Part shown: positions 7,955-16,637 of the stretch, one piece after another
Position numbering within the stretch: position 1 is the stretch's first letter
How the letters are laid out: every line of letters begins with the position of its first letter
NCBI GenBank assembly: GCA_963606545.1
Contig: CAVCYP010000005.1
Coordinates: 1 to 56,791, forward strand
Direction of reading: 5' to 3'
Length of the DNA: 56,791 nt
Source of the DNA: UBA9732 sp963606545
Lineage (GTDB): Bacteria; Spirochaetota; Spirochaetia; Sphaerochaetales; Sphaerochaetaceae
Translations under genes and position numbers: made by a program
Notes under the pieces: generated by a model
Databases searched by the model: none
What the model saw: only the letters and a program-made list of their open reading frames with translations
Told to the model about the DNA's origin: nothing

Positions 7955-9685
7955 ATGACACAAAGCACAGGATATGTAGCTGGCGTAAACGGAAACCTTG
8001 TCACTGTTACGTTTGATGGTGCCATTTCCAAGAACGAGGTTGCTTACGTTCACGTAGGTGATACCAAGCTCAAGGGAGAGGTCATTAGAATAAACGGAAA
8101 CAAGGCCAGTATGCAGGTCTACGAAATGACCAACGGCATACAGGTTGGTGATAAAGTTGAGTTTACTGGAGAGATGATGAGTGTTGAACTGGGACCTGGT
8201 TTGCTCACACAAATTTATGATGGTCTTCAGAACCCACTTCCATCTCTTGCAGAACAGTGTGGATTCTTCCTTCAGAGAGGAGTCTATTTGGATCCTATTC
8301 CTAACAAGGATTGGGAGTTCACTCCATGCGTTAAGGTTGGTGATACTTTAAATGCTGGTGATTGTCTTGGAACTGTTCCAGAGGGAATTTTCAAGCACAA
8401 GATTATGGTTCCATTTGGTTTGGAGGATTCTGAATGGAAGGTTGTAGAGATTGCTCCAAAGGGCATTTACAACGTAAGGCATATTATTGCTAAGGTTCAG
8501 AACCCAAAGGGGGAGGTTAAGGAACTTTCAATGGTCTTCAGTTGGCCGGTTAAGAAGGCTGTCACCTGCTATGAAGAGCGTGTAAGACCAGATGAAACTC
8601 TTGTTACAAAGATTCGTATTGTTGATACTTTCCTGCCTATTGCTAAGGGTGGTACTTATTGTATTCCTGGTCCTTTTGGTGCAGGAAAGACTGTTTTGCA
8701 ACACATGACTAGCCGTAATGCAGATGTTGACATTGTTATTATTGCAGCCTGTGGAGAACGTGCTGGTGAGGTTGTTGAAGTTCTTAAGGAATTCCCAGAA
8801 CTTACTGACCCTAAGACAGGCCGTTCCTTGATGGAAAGAACAATTATCATTTGTAATACGTCTTCCATGCCGGTTGCAGCTAGAGAAGCATCGGTTTATA
8901 CGGCTATCACTATGGCTGAGTATTACAGGCAGATGGGTTTGAACGTTCTGCTTTTGGCTGACTCTACTAGCCGTTGGGCTCAGGCAATGCGTGAGATGAG
9001 CGGAAGATTGGAGGAGATTCCAGGTGAAGAAGCGTTCCCAGCTTACTTGGAAAGCGTTATTGCTGCCTTCTATGAAAGAGCTGGTAAGGTTCGTCTAAAC
9101 GATGGCTCCTTTGGTTCTGTTACGATTGGTGGTACGGTTAGCCCGGCTGGTGGTAACTTTGAAGAGCCTGTTACTCAGGCAACGCTGAAGGTTGTTGGTG
9201 CGTTCCATGGACTTAGCCGTGAGCGTTCTGATGCTAGAAAGTATCCTGCTATTCATCCGCTGGATTCGTGGTCTAAATACGAGGGTATCATTGATAAAAA
9301 GCGTGTAGATGAGGCTCGTGGGATATTGTTCAGGAGCAATGAGATTAACCAGATGATGAAGGTTGTTGGTGAAGAAGGAACTTCTGTTGAGGATTATATT
9401 GTCTATCAGAAGGGAGAACTTCTTGATGCCGTCTACCTCCAGCAGAACTCTTTTGACCCTGTTGATAGCGCGGTTCTTCCAGAAAGACAGAGAGAGGAAT
9501 TTGATCTTCTTTACACAGTTTTGACTGGTGATTATAAATTGGATAACAAGAAAGATGTACGTTCGTTCTTTAACGAAATGCGTCAGAAATTCCTAGACTG
9601 GAATGGCGTTTTTGCTACAGATTCTCGCTATGCACAGTACGAACAGGACATAAAAGACCTTTATGCCTCTAAGTCAAGGAGTTGA
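7955..9685 (+). CDS. atpA: V-type ATPase catalytic subunit A
   Basis: Catalytic subunit that hydrolyses (or makes) ATP in the V1 head. Walker A is GPFGAGKT at about 239-246, in the usual V-type form, and the Walker B region LLLADSTSRWAQAMREMSGRLEEIPGEE is intact. The long non-homologous insertion (about residues 110-200) that separates V/A-type A subunits from F-type beta is present. The length of 576 residues is normal. It lies fifteen bases after the DUF2764 gene with a GGAG-type site. Confidence 0.96.
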   Translation: MTQSTGYVAGVNGNLVTVTFDGAISKNEVAYVHVGDTKLKGEVIRINGNKASMQVYEMTNGIQVGDKVEFTGEMMSVELGPGLLTQIYDGLQNPLPSLAEQCGFFLQRGVYLDPIPNKDWEFTPCVKVGDTLNAGDCLGTVPEGIFKHKIMVPFGLEDSEWKVVEIAPKGIYNVRHIIAKVQNPKGEVKELSMVFSWPVKKAVTCYEERVRPDETLVTKIRIVDTFLPIAKGGTYCIPGPFGAGKTVLQHMTSRNADVDIVIIAACGERAGEVVEVLKEFPELTDPKTGRSLMERTIIICNTSSMPVAAREASVYTAITMAEYYRQMGLNVLLLADSTSRWAQAMREMSGRLEEIPGEEAFPAYLESVIAAFYERAGKVRLNDGSFGSVTIGGTVSPAGGNFEEPVTQATLKVVGAFHGLSRERSDARKYPAIHPLDSWSKYEGIIDKKRVDEARGILFRSNEINQMMKVVGEEGTSVEDYIVYQKGELLDAVYLQQNSFDPVDSAVLPERQREEFDLLYTVLTGDYKLDNKKDVRSFFNEMRQKFLDWNGVFATDSRYAQYEQDIKDLYASKSRS

Positions 9686-9690
9686 GAAAG

Positions 9691-10983
9691 ATGAACAAAG
9701 TCTATACAAAGATTGAATCTATAGTTGGAGACGTTATTACTGTCAGAGCTCAGGGCGTTAGATACAATGACCTTGCTGTAGTAGGCAAGAGCTTTGCTAA
9801 CGTCATCAAGCTTGATGGTGATCTTGTGAGCCTTCAGGTTTTTGCCGGCGCAAAGGGCATTTCTACAAACGATGCTGTTCGCTTCTTAGGCGTTCCTATG
9901 AAGGTCAGCTTCTCAGATAATCTTCTTGGAAGAGTTTTTGACGGTTCCGGTCGTCCTAGAGATAACGGTCCAGCTCTTGAAGACAACATGATTGAAATTG
10001 GCGGACCTTCCGTCAACCCAGCAAAGAGAATTGTTCCAAAGAACATGATTAGAACTGGTATTCCAATGATTGACGTCTTCAATACTCTAGTTGAGTCCCA
10101 GAAGCTGCCTATCTTCTCCGTAAGCGGTGAACCTTACAACGAACTTCTAGCTAGAATAGCCATGCAGGCCGAGGTTGATTTGATTATCCTTGGTGGTATG
10201 GGGCTTAAGTATGATGATTACCTTTTCTTCAAGGAAACTTTGGAAAAAGGCGGTGCAATGAGCAGAACTATCATGTTCATCCATACTGCAAGTGACCCAA
10301 CTGTTGAATGTATGATGATTCCAGATATGGCTTTAGCTGTTGCTGAAAAGTTTGCAATTCAGGGCAAGAAGGTGCTTGTTCTTCTCACAGATATGACAAA
10401 CTTTGCAGACTCTCTTAAAGAAATGGCAATCACAATGGACCAGGTTCCTTCCAACAGAGGTTACCCTGGAGACCTTTACAGTTCACTTGCTAGCCGCTAT
10501 GAGAAAGCAGTTGACTTTGAAGGAGCAGGTTCTCTTACCATTTTGGCGGTTACAACAATGCCTGGTGATGATGTTACTCACCCAGTTCCAGATAACACTG
10601 GATACATCACAGAAGGTCAGTACTATCTCAAAAATGGCCACATTGAGCCGTTTGGAAGCCTTAGCCGTCTAAAACAGAACGTTAACAAGGATACAAGAGA
10701 TGACCACAGAGCTTTGATGGATGCTCTTATCAAGCTTTACAGTGCCTACAAGGAGTCCTTGGAAAAGAAGTCCATGGGCTTCATGATGACCGAGTGGGAC
10801 GAAAAGCTTCTTAAGTATGGACATTTGTTTGAGACAAAGCTCATGGATCTTTCTGTGAATATTCCTCTTGAAGAAGCTTTGGATTTAGGTTGGGAGATTC
10901 TTGCAGAGTGCTTTGAACCTAATGAGACTGGCTTGAAGAGTGAACTCATAGCAGAAAGATGGCCAAAGAAGACGGAGGCATAA
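9691..10983 (+). CDS. atpB: V-type ATPase subunit B
   Basis: Non-catalytic nucleotide-site subunit of the V1 head. It has no functional Walker A (the region reads FSVSGEPYNELLARI), as expected for V-type B subunits, and shows the family segments GRVFDGSGRPRDNGP, IRTGIPMIDVFNTLVESQKLPIFS and SLASRYEKA. An in-frame TTG at 9682 overlaps the atpA stop, but AAGGAG at 9676-9681 is well placed for the ATG at 9691, giving 430 residues beginning MNKVYTKI. Confidence 0.95.
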   Translation: MNKVYTKIESIVGDVITVRAQGVRYNDLAVVGKSFANVIKLDGDLVSLQVFAGAKGISTNDAVRFLGVPMKVSFSDNLLGRVFDGSGRPRDNGPALEDNMIEIGGPSVNPAKRIVPKNMIRTGIPMIDVFNTLVESQKLPIFSVSGEPYNELLARIAMQAEVDLIILGGMGLKYDDYLFFKETLEKGGAMSRTIMFIHTASDPTVECMMIPDMALAVAEKFAIQGKKVLVLLTDMTNFADSLKEMAITMDQVPSNRGYPGDLYSSLASRYEKAVDFEGAGSLTILAVTTMPGDDVTHPVPDNTGYITEGQYYLKNGHIEPFGSLSRLKQNVNKDTRDDHRALMDALIKLYSAYKESLEKKSMGFMMTEWDEKLLKYGHLFETKLMDLSVNIPLEEALDLGWEILAECFEPNETGLKSELIAERWPKKTEA

Positions 10984-10984
10984 A

Positions 10985-11602
10985 GTGGCAGTTAAGCTGA
11001 CTAAGAACGAACAGAAGAAGCAGAAAGACCAGCTCAAACAATATGAGCGGTATCTGCCAACTCTCCAGCTCAAAAAGCAGCAACTCCAAATGGTGATACG
11101 TCAAATTGAGGCTCAGCTTGTACAATATAAAGAAAAACAAGCTGAATTGGTTCAGAGCGCACAGGACTGGATTGGTGTCTTTGGCGAAAACAGTGCCTTT
11201 GATGCGAATAAACAACTTGATAAACTGGTTCAGCCGGACAAGATTATTCGCGGAGAAGGGAACATTGCTGGCGTTGCAATACCGGTTTTCCAGGATTTGA
11301 CCTTCAAAGAGATTGATTATAGCGTAGAAGATTACCCGCTTTGGGTTGATAAGGCGGTTTTCCTTCTCAGAGACAGCGCTAAAATTGATGCAATGATGGC
11401 CACGCTTAGAATTCAAGTTGAGCTTTTGGGGAAAGAGCTTAGAACAACGAGCCAGAGGGTTAATTTGTTCGAAAAGGTTAAGATTCCCGAGACTAAGGAG
11501 AATATCCGTAGAATTGGAATCTATATAGGAGACCAGCAGACCGCAGCTGTCGTACGCGGTAAGATAGCAAAGAAAAAACTTTCGGATAAGGAGGGTGCAT
11601 AA
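10985..11602 (+). CDS. atpD: V-type ATPase subunit D
   Basis: Central rotor shaft of the V-type ATPase. The 205-residue protein is dominated by two long helical segments, N-terminal (LTKNEQKKQKDQLKQYERYLP) and C-terminal (VNLFEKVKIPETKENIRRIGIYIGDQQ), that pair as the coiled-coil axle. The second is the diagnostic RVNALE-IPRL-like region. The start is GTG with GGAGG upstream, one base after the atpB stop. Its stop overlaps the atpI start (TAATG). Confidence 0.92.
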   Translation: MAVKLTKNEQKKQKDQLKQYERYLPTLQLKKQQLQMVIRQIEAQLVQYKEKQAELVQSAQDWIGVFGENSAFDANKQLDKLVQPDKIIRGEGNIAGVAIPVFQDLTFKEIDYSVEDYPLWVDKAVFLLRDSAKIDAMMATLRIQVELLGKELRTTSQRVNLFEKVKIPETKENIRRIGIYIGDQQTAAVVRGKIAKKKLSDKEGA

Positions 11603-13410
11603 TGATTGAACGAATGAAAAAAGTCATTGTTGTGACTCCTTCTACAAGAAAGGGTGAAATGCTCAATGCTATCAGAGACTTTGGTGTGGTTCATATTTCC
11701 CAAAAGAGTGCACCTGAGTCAAAATATACTGATAAGTTTTCCTCTTTAGATAGAATTCGTTCTGTTCTGAACGAACAGCCTAAAGTTGCACAGAATCCAG
11801 TGCTTGGAAAGAAGGAGTTTAATGAACTCAATGAGCGCTTATCTCGTGCAGTTGCAAGTGTTAAGCCTCTTGAAGATTCTTTGTTTGCACTAGACAATGA
11901 AAAGGCCAAAATTGCTACTTGGGGTTCTCTAGATCCTGCAGAAGTTAAGGCCCTAGCGGCGCAAGGTATTAAACTATCTTTTTATCAGTTAAGCAATAAA
12001 GAGCTTGCACAGCTTCCTGCTGATGTAAAATTTATTCGCTTATCTGATGCTAACAAGACTAAGACTATTGCAGTTGTAGGAGAACCTTTGGAGGATTCTT
12101 ATGCATCAATGAAGATGGAACTTCCTCTGCGGGGTGTCTCTGAACTTGATGCCGAGATTTCCAAGGTAACTTTTGAACTTCATGAGGCAAAGACACTTAT
12201 AGCTTCTTCTGCTGCCTACATTTCTAGCTACAATCACTACATGATTAAAGCTACAGACGATATTTTATATTCCTCTGTAAGTGGTGCAGTAGAGCAGGAA
12301 GACAGTCTTTGTTGTCTGACAGGTTTTATCCCTGTGTCAGACGTTGAAAATTTCAAGTCTCTTGCCAAGGAAAAATGTTGGGCCTACGCTTTTGATGATC
12401 CTTCAGAGGAAGATGAGGTTCCTACAAAGATCAAATACAACAAGATTACTCAAATGATGGAACCTGTATTCCAAATGTTGGGTACAACCCCAGGTTATAA
12501 TGAATACGACATTAGCATGTGGTTCTTGTTGTTCTTTGCTCTGTTCTTTGCCATGATTATTGGTGATGCAGTTTACGGGCTTTTGTTTATTGCCGTAGGT
12601 GCTGCTCTTCAGATTAAGACAAAGAAACTGACCAACCTTAATATGCTTGTGTATGTTATGGGTGGGGCCACCTTGGTATGGGGTGCCTTGACTGGAACTT
12701 GGCTTGGAAGTGAAAAAGCTATGGAAATTCCTTTCCTGAAGATGCTTGTAATTCCAAACATTGCCAACTATCCAGAATACTTTGGCGTCTCTGCTGATGA
12801 TGCTCAGAACACCGTCATGAAATTCTGCTTCATGATTGGAACAATTCAGCTTTCGCTGGCTTGTTTGATGAACTTTGTTAGAAACTTCAAACAAAAGAGC
12901 CTAGCTTTTGTTTCAGACCTGGCTACTTTAGCTTCAACTGTAAGTTTGTACTATCTTATTTTAATGCTTGTAGTTGGTGCAAAGGTCAATGTTGGTGTAG
13001 TCTTTGCTGTCATTGGTACTTGTTTTGTTCTTGTTGTACTGTTTGGTTCACAAGCAGCAGGGCAGAGCTTTGGTGCAGGCGTCAAGGCAGGTCTTGGTGG
13101 TGCATTCACGACGTTCCTTAACACAATTAGCTCGTTTGGTAACGTCATGAGTTACATTCGTTTGTTTGCAGTTGGTATGGCCTCTCTTGCGATTGCTCAG
13201 AGCTTCAATGGAATGGCTGAATCAATGCTTCATGGTCTTGCCCTCCCGGCTGGAATTCTAATTCTGGTCATTGGACATGGTCTTAATATTGTTATGGGTA
13301 TGCTGAGTGTTGTTGTTCACGGCATGCGCTTGAATCTTCTGGAGTTCTCAGGTCAGCTTGGAATGGAATGGGCTGGAATTCCATACGAACCGTTCAAAAA
13401 GAACGCTTAA
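11602..13410 (+). CDS. atpI: V-type ATPase subunit I (membrane stator)
   Basis: Membrane stator that forms the ion half-channels against the K ring. The N-terminal ~330 residues are soluble and partly coiled coil and join the E-type stalk. The C-terminal ~270 residues hold about seven or eight membrane segments. The key helix near SYIRLFAVGMASLAIAQSFN carries the conserved arginine needed for ion release, and GDAVYGLLF and VVHGMRLNLLEFSGQ are usual landmarks. Length (602 aa) fits bacterial forms. The gene is translationally coupled to atpD. Confidence 0.94.
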   Translation: MIERMKKVIVVTPSTRKGEMLNAIRDFGVVHISQKSAPESKYTDKFSSLDRIRSVLNEQPKVAQNPVLGKKEFNELNERLSRAVASVKPLEDSLFALDNEKAKIATWGSLDPAEVKALAAQGIKLSFYQLSNKELAQLPADVKFIRLSDANKTKTIAVVGEPLEDSYASMKMELPLRGVSELDAEISKVTFELHEAKTLIASSAAYISSYNHYMIKATDDILYSSVSGAVEQEDSLCCLTGFIPVSDVENFKSLAKEKCWAYAFDDPSEEDEVPTKIKYNKITQMMEPVFQMLGTTPGYNEYDISMWFLLFFALFFAMIIGDAVYGLLFIAVGAALQIKTKKLTNLNMLVYVMGGATLVWGALTGTWLGSEKAMEIPFLKMLVIPNIANYPEYFGVSADDAQNTVMKFCFMIGTIQLSLACLMNFVRNFKQKSLAFVSDLATLASTVSLYYLILMLVVGAKVNVGVVFAVIGTCFVLVVLFGSQAAGQSFGAGVKAGLGGAFTTFLNTISSFGNVMSYIRLFAVGMASLAIAQSFNGMAESMLHGLALPAGILILVIGHGLNIVMGMLSVVVHGMRLNLLEFSGQLGMEWAGIPYEPFKKNA

Positions 13411-13444
13411 AAATTTAAATTAACAATAATAGGAGATTATTGGT

Positions 13445-13894
13445 ATGATTATTAAAATGATTGGTTTGGTTGTTTCATTCTTCTTTTCTGCACTTGGTTC
13501 TGCTTTTGGTGTTGGTGTTGCTGCTCTTTCTGCTGTTGGCGGATGGAAGAAGTGTTATGCTAACGGAAAGCCAGCTGCCTTCATGATGGTTGGTTTTGCA
13601 GGTGCTCCTCTTACCCAGACAATTTACGGCTTCCTGCTTAAGAACTTCATCCAGAGCGCAATGTTAAATGGTGCTCCAGACGTAGTTTGCTTTATTGTTG
13701 GTGTTCTTGGTGGTGCAATCATTGGTCTTTCTGCTTACCTCCAGGGCCGCTGTTCAGCTTCTGCTTGTGATGCTCTTGCTGAAACCGGTAAGGGAACTTC
13801 CAACTACCTCATTGTTATTGGTATCATTGAGACTGTCGCTCTGTTCACCCTCGTTTTCAGCCTCCTGATTCTCAATTCAGCTGTTGGTCTTTAA
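13445..13894 (+). CDS. atpK: V-type ATPase subunit K (membrane ring)
   Basis: Proteolipid of the ion-binding ring, a 149-residue duplicated four-helix protein. Hairpin 1 contains APLTQTIYGF (Thr57, Gln58, Tyr61) and lacks a carboxylate. Hairpin 2 has LQGR (Gln100) and IGIIETVALF with the essential Glu129. In the Enterococcus hirae Na+-ATPase the equivalents of Thr57, Gln58, Gln100 and Glu129 bind sodium, and the Tyr holds the Glu. Their presence here suggests a sodium-translocating ring. It is the last gene of the operon and is followed by terminators. Confidence 0.95.
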   Translation: MIIKMIGLVVSFFFSALGSAFGVGVAALSAVGGWKKCYANGKPAAFMMVGFAGAPLTQTIYGFLLKNFIQSAMLNGAPDVVCFIVGVLGGAIIGLSAYLQGRCSASACDALAETGKGTSNYLIVIGIIETVALFTLVFSLLILNSAVGL

Positions 13895-13906
13895 TTAAAA
13901 TTTACG

Positions 13907-13935
13907 ACCTTCCTCCTTGTGGGGAAGGTTTTTTT
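13907..13935 (+). terminator. intrinsic terminator after atpK
   Basis: Stem ACCTTCC / GGAAGGT with a nine-base loop, followed by a run of seven T. It lies thirteen bases after the atpK stop and is the first of three stem-loops in a row. Confidence 0.9.
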
Positions 13936-13947
13936 GTGTTTTTAAGC

Positions 13948-13974
13948 AAAGGGGCCAGCTTTTTGGCCCTTTTT
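13948..13974 (+). terminator. second tandem terminator-like hairpin
   Basis: AAAGGGGCC (13948-13956) pairs with GGCCCTTTT (13965-13973) with one G-T pair. The T-rich tail would stop transcription coming from the V-ATPase side. Confidence 0.6.
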
Positions 13975-14003
13975 AGCTGTTTTTTTGGAAAAAAGTCTAT
14001 TTT

Positions 14004-14044
14004 TAGCCCTTTTTGGCAATTTTTTGAAAAAAAGGGCTATTTTT
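14004..14044. terminator. third hairpin, possibly bidirectional terminator
   Basis: TAGCCCTTTTT (14004-14014) pairs perfectly with AAAAAGGGCTA (14029-14039), followed by TTTTT. The A/T-rich base of the stem would allow termination in both directions. It ends 30 bases before pgsB. Confidence 0.65.
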
Positions 14045-14074
14045 GTCCTTATTATCAGTATTTGAAATAGGTGT

Positions 14075-15112
14075 ATGCTTCTAGTTGTCATCTTATTCAT
14101 CCTTTTGCTGGCTCTTGGCGTCCTTGAAGCGGTTACCCACGTCCGCCACGTACGCTCTGTGCCCATTCGCATCCTAGTCAACGGCACCCGCGGCAAAACC
14201 ACTGTCACCCGCCAGCTTTACAGTTCATTGCGCTCTTGCGGTAAGACCGTCCTAGCCAAGACAACTGGCTCTGAAGCCCGTCTTATCTATCCCGATGCCC
14301 ACGAGGAAGCTTTATCTAGGCGCTTTGGCTATCACCTAATTCGCGAACAATACAAGTTTTTTGCCCTAGCCGCTAAACTAGGAGTTGACGCCGTAGTAGT
14401 TGAGTGCTGTGCTGTCAGCCCTGAAGCACAAATAATGATGGGTCAAAAACTGGTTAAACCTACTGTTAGTATCATCACCAATGCACGGATAGATCATGTT
14501 GACCAAATGGGAACTTCTGTTGAGTCAACCGCCTCAGTTTTGAAGTTGTCTGTTCCAAAGGGGGCTTCTTTTTACACCAGTGATTCTTTCTTTGAGCTAG
14601 ACCCGCAAGCTATTGTGGTTTCTGATAATCTAGTTTCTAGGGTACTATCAGATTTGGGATTTGAAGGCTTTTCTGTTGATGATTATGTGCCAGATATCGG
14701 ACTAATTGGGCCTTTTAAGCTGGGCTCGCTTCTAGTGGTAAATGCTTTTGCCGCAAATGATAAGCAAAGTGCAGGGGAGCTTTTAGATAAGTATGCGGCT
14801 CAGGCTTTTGTTGTGCTGTATAATAACAGGGCTGACCGAGAGTTTAGAGTCCCTTATTTTGCGTCGTTATTTGCTGAAAAAGGCGTTAAGCAGGTAATAG
14901 TTTTGGGAGAACATGTAAGCAAATGTGTGCGTTTTTTCTCAAAATATGTACCTGAGGTTGAAGGCTATAAAGGCTCAAATGATGGCCTAATTTCTAGGTT
15001 GCAGGCTAAAAATTGTACTGTTGCCATTGGAATGGGCAATATAAAGGGCGCTGGAACAGCTTTGGTAAAATACTGTCAAGAGCTGGCTTTGAAGGAGGAC
15101 CAAAATGCTTAA
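14075..15112 (+). CDS. pgsB: poly-gamma-glutamate synthase subunit PgsB/CapB
   Basis: ATP-dependent amide ligase that polymerises glutamate through gamma linkages at the membrane. One N-terminal membrane helix (about residues 2-19) is followed by a Mur-ligase-like P-loop, NGTRGKTTVTRQL. Then come the PgsB landmarks KTTGSEARLIYPD, VVVECCAVSPEAQ, ITNARIDHVDQMG, NAFAANDKQSAGELL, NNRADRE and IGMGNIKGAG. At 345 residues it is shorter than the Bacillus protein (about 393), mainly in the middle. It heads a three-gene overlapping operon with pgsC and pgsW. No pgsA or pgsE is nearby. Confidence 0.92.
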   Translation: MLLVVILFILLLALGVLEAVTHVRHVRSVPIRILVNGTRGKTTVTRQLYSSLRSCGKTVLAKTTGSEARLIYPDAHEEALSRRFGYHLIREQYKFFALAAKLGVDAVVVECCAVSPEAQIMMGQKLVKPTVSIITNARIDHVDQMGTSVESTASVLKLSVPKGASFYTSDSFFELDPQAIVVSDNLVSRVLSDLGFEGFSVDDYVPDIGLIGPFKLGSLLVVNAFAANDKQSAGELLDKYAAQAFVVLYNNRADREFRVPYFASLFAEKGVKQVIVLGEHVSKCVRFFSKYVPEVEGYKGSNDGLISRLQAKNCTVAIGMGNIKGAGTALVKYCQELALKEDQNA

Positions 15113-15524
15113 AACTGCTATTGCTCTGAGCATTATTCTAGGTTTTTTATCTCAAGAATTTCTAGGTCTTGCCTCTGGTGGGCTGGTATCGGCAGGTTAT
15201 CTTGCTTATTATTTCAATTCTCCATATAGAATTATTTCTACTTTAGCTTTGGCGGTTGCTGTATATTTTTCTGTTAAGCTTCTTGAGCAGTTCTTATTCA
15301 TCTATGGGCGTAGGCGTTTTGCTTTGTGCGTCCTTCTTGGAATCCTTTATGCTTGGATACTAAGCAAAGGTTCTTTCTTTAATATAGATCTTAGAGCAAT
15401 TGGCTACGTGGTGCCTGGACTCATTGCCAACGATATGTTAAAGCAGGGCATTTTTAAGACGCTTATGGTCTTGCTTATTATTGGTATTTCTATTGTACTA
15501 CTACACTTAGCCGGGGCGTTTTGA
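15105..15524 (+). CDS. pgsC: poly-gamma-glutamate synthase membrane subunit PgsC/CapC
   Basis: Small integral membrane partner of PgsB in polyglutamate synthesis and export. The 139 residues form about four or five membrane helices. The N-terminal AIALSIILGFLSQEFLGLASGGLVSAGYLA, and later IGYVVPGLIANDMLKQG, match the PgsC pattern of a Gly-rich first loop and a conserved VPGLIAND-type motif. It overlaps pgsB by eight bases, has a strong GAAGGAGG site and shares TGATG with pgsW. Confidence 0.92.
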   Translation: MLKTAIALSIILGFLSQEFLGLASGGLVSAGYLAYYFNSPYRIISTLALAVAVYFSVKLLEQFLFIYGRRRFALCVLLGILYAWILSKGSFFNIDLRAIGYVVPGLIANDMLKQGIFKTLMVLLIIGISIVLLHLAGAF

Positions 15525-16549
15525 TGAAAAAAATTTCAACGCTATATTTAGTTTTGGCTTTAGCAGTTTTAGCAATAACCCTTGCCCTTGTTCTTTTTAC
15601 AAAACAGCAGGTTCTCACAGACTACTATGAGACTCAAATTGAGGCTTCCTCTCTAATGCAGGACTGTCTAGACGTCATCAAAGAGTATGTGTTAGCCAAT
15701 AATATTTCTATAGAGCCAGAGGACTTAAATCAGACGGGCCTCATTGGTCCCGAGTTCTCTGAGCTTGCCACAACCTTGGGCTCTGAAGATGCAAAACGTT
15801 CAACGTTGAATCCAAACTGTGCCGCAATGATGGTTAAATATTTTGTTGAAGCAGGTCTTGAAGAAGGCTCTGTGGTTGCTGTGGGCACCAGTGGCTCTTT
15901 CCCCGGTCTTGCAATTGCAACGCTGTGTGCAGCAACGGCTATGAAGCTTGAGACAAGGGTGATAGCTTCTTATGGAGCATCGACTTACGGGGCTACTAGG
16001 GTTGAGTTTAATATTGTTGATATTTTGAAGCTTATTCAGACATCGGGTTTGGTGAAGTTTGAATTGTTGGCGGTCTCTCCCGGTAGCGATAACGATTACG
16101 GAGTGGGGGCGTTTGACGGCTTTCTGTATGAGAATACTCGTGACTTAGTGGTGGCTCTAGGTCAAAGCGAGGGGGTGGAGTTTATACATGGGGAGCAGCG
16201 ACGTCTTGAGCTTTACGGGGACGTGGATTTGTTTGTGAACATTGGTGGTGCTAGTGCAAATACGGGCTCCGTGGTGTATGAGGAGGGCTTGCTGACTGAA
16301 GCTAGCCAGAAGGCGGACGGCGGGCTGATTTCTGAGTATTTGTCCCATGGCGTGCCTGTTATTAACCTCTTGTACGTAAAAGGCTTAATGGTCGCAAATG
16401 ACCTGCCGTTTGACCCGGTTCCGCTTCCTGCTGTGGGTGAAGGTGGGGTCTATTATACTACCGGCTATAATGCTGTATTAGCTCTGGTGGGCGCTATACT
16501 TGCGCTTTGTATTCTGGCACTTGGCGCTCACCGCCATAAATCGCGATAG
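15524..16549 (+). CDS. pgsW: poly-gamma-glutamate system protein PgsW
   Basis: A 341-residue protein with a membrane helix at each end (about residues 5-25 and 310-332) and a large domain between them. The motifs PNCAAMMVKYFVEAGL, VAVGTSGSFPGLAIATL, SYGASTYGATRVEF and NIGGASANTGS agree with the PgsW family found beside pgsB and pgsC in some species. Its biochemical role is not established. Because pgsA is absent here, it may replace PgsA in export or anchoring, which is inference. ATG 15524 shares a base with the pgsC stop. The upstream TTG at 15521 is less likely. Confidence 0.82.
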   Translation: MKKISTLYLVLALAVLAITLALVLFTKQQVLTDYYETQIEASSLMQDCLDVIKEYVLANNISIEPEDLNQTGLIGPEFSELATTLGSEDAKRSTLNPNCAAMMVKYFVEAGLEEGSVVAVGTSGSFPGLAIATLCAATAMKLETRVIASYGASTYGATRVEFNIVDILKLIQTSGLVKFELLAVSPGSDNDYGVGAFDGFLYENTRDLVVALGQSEGVEFIHGEQRRLELYGDVDLFVNIGGASANTGSVVYEEGLLTEASQKADGGLISEYLSHGVPVINLLYVKGLMVANDLPFDPVPLPAVGEGGVYYTTGYNAVLALVGAILALCILALGAHRHKSR

Positions 16550-16601
16550 TTTAGGCTTGTCTAGGCACGTACTTTTGAGCAGGTTTTAAAATAAACTGTG
16601 G

Positions 16602-16630
16602 TTGAACTGCTTGGCAATAAGTATTTAGTA
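16602..16630 (+). promoter_or_regulatory. possible promoter for the TSUP gene
   Basis: TTGAAC (16602-16607), a 17-base spacer, then TTAGTA (16625-16630). The start codon follows only seven bases later, so the mRNA would have almost no leader. The -10 box is weak. Confidence 0.35.
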
Positions 16631-16637
16631 TAAGGAT

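Noticed and set aside
12403..12894. 163-residue minus-strand frame within atpI
   Set aside because: Antisense to intact membrane helices of subunit I, and no support as a gene.
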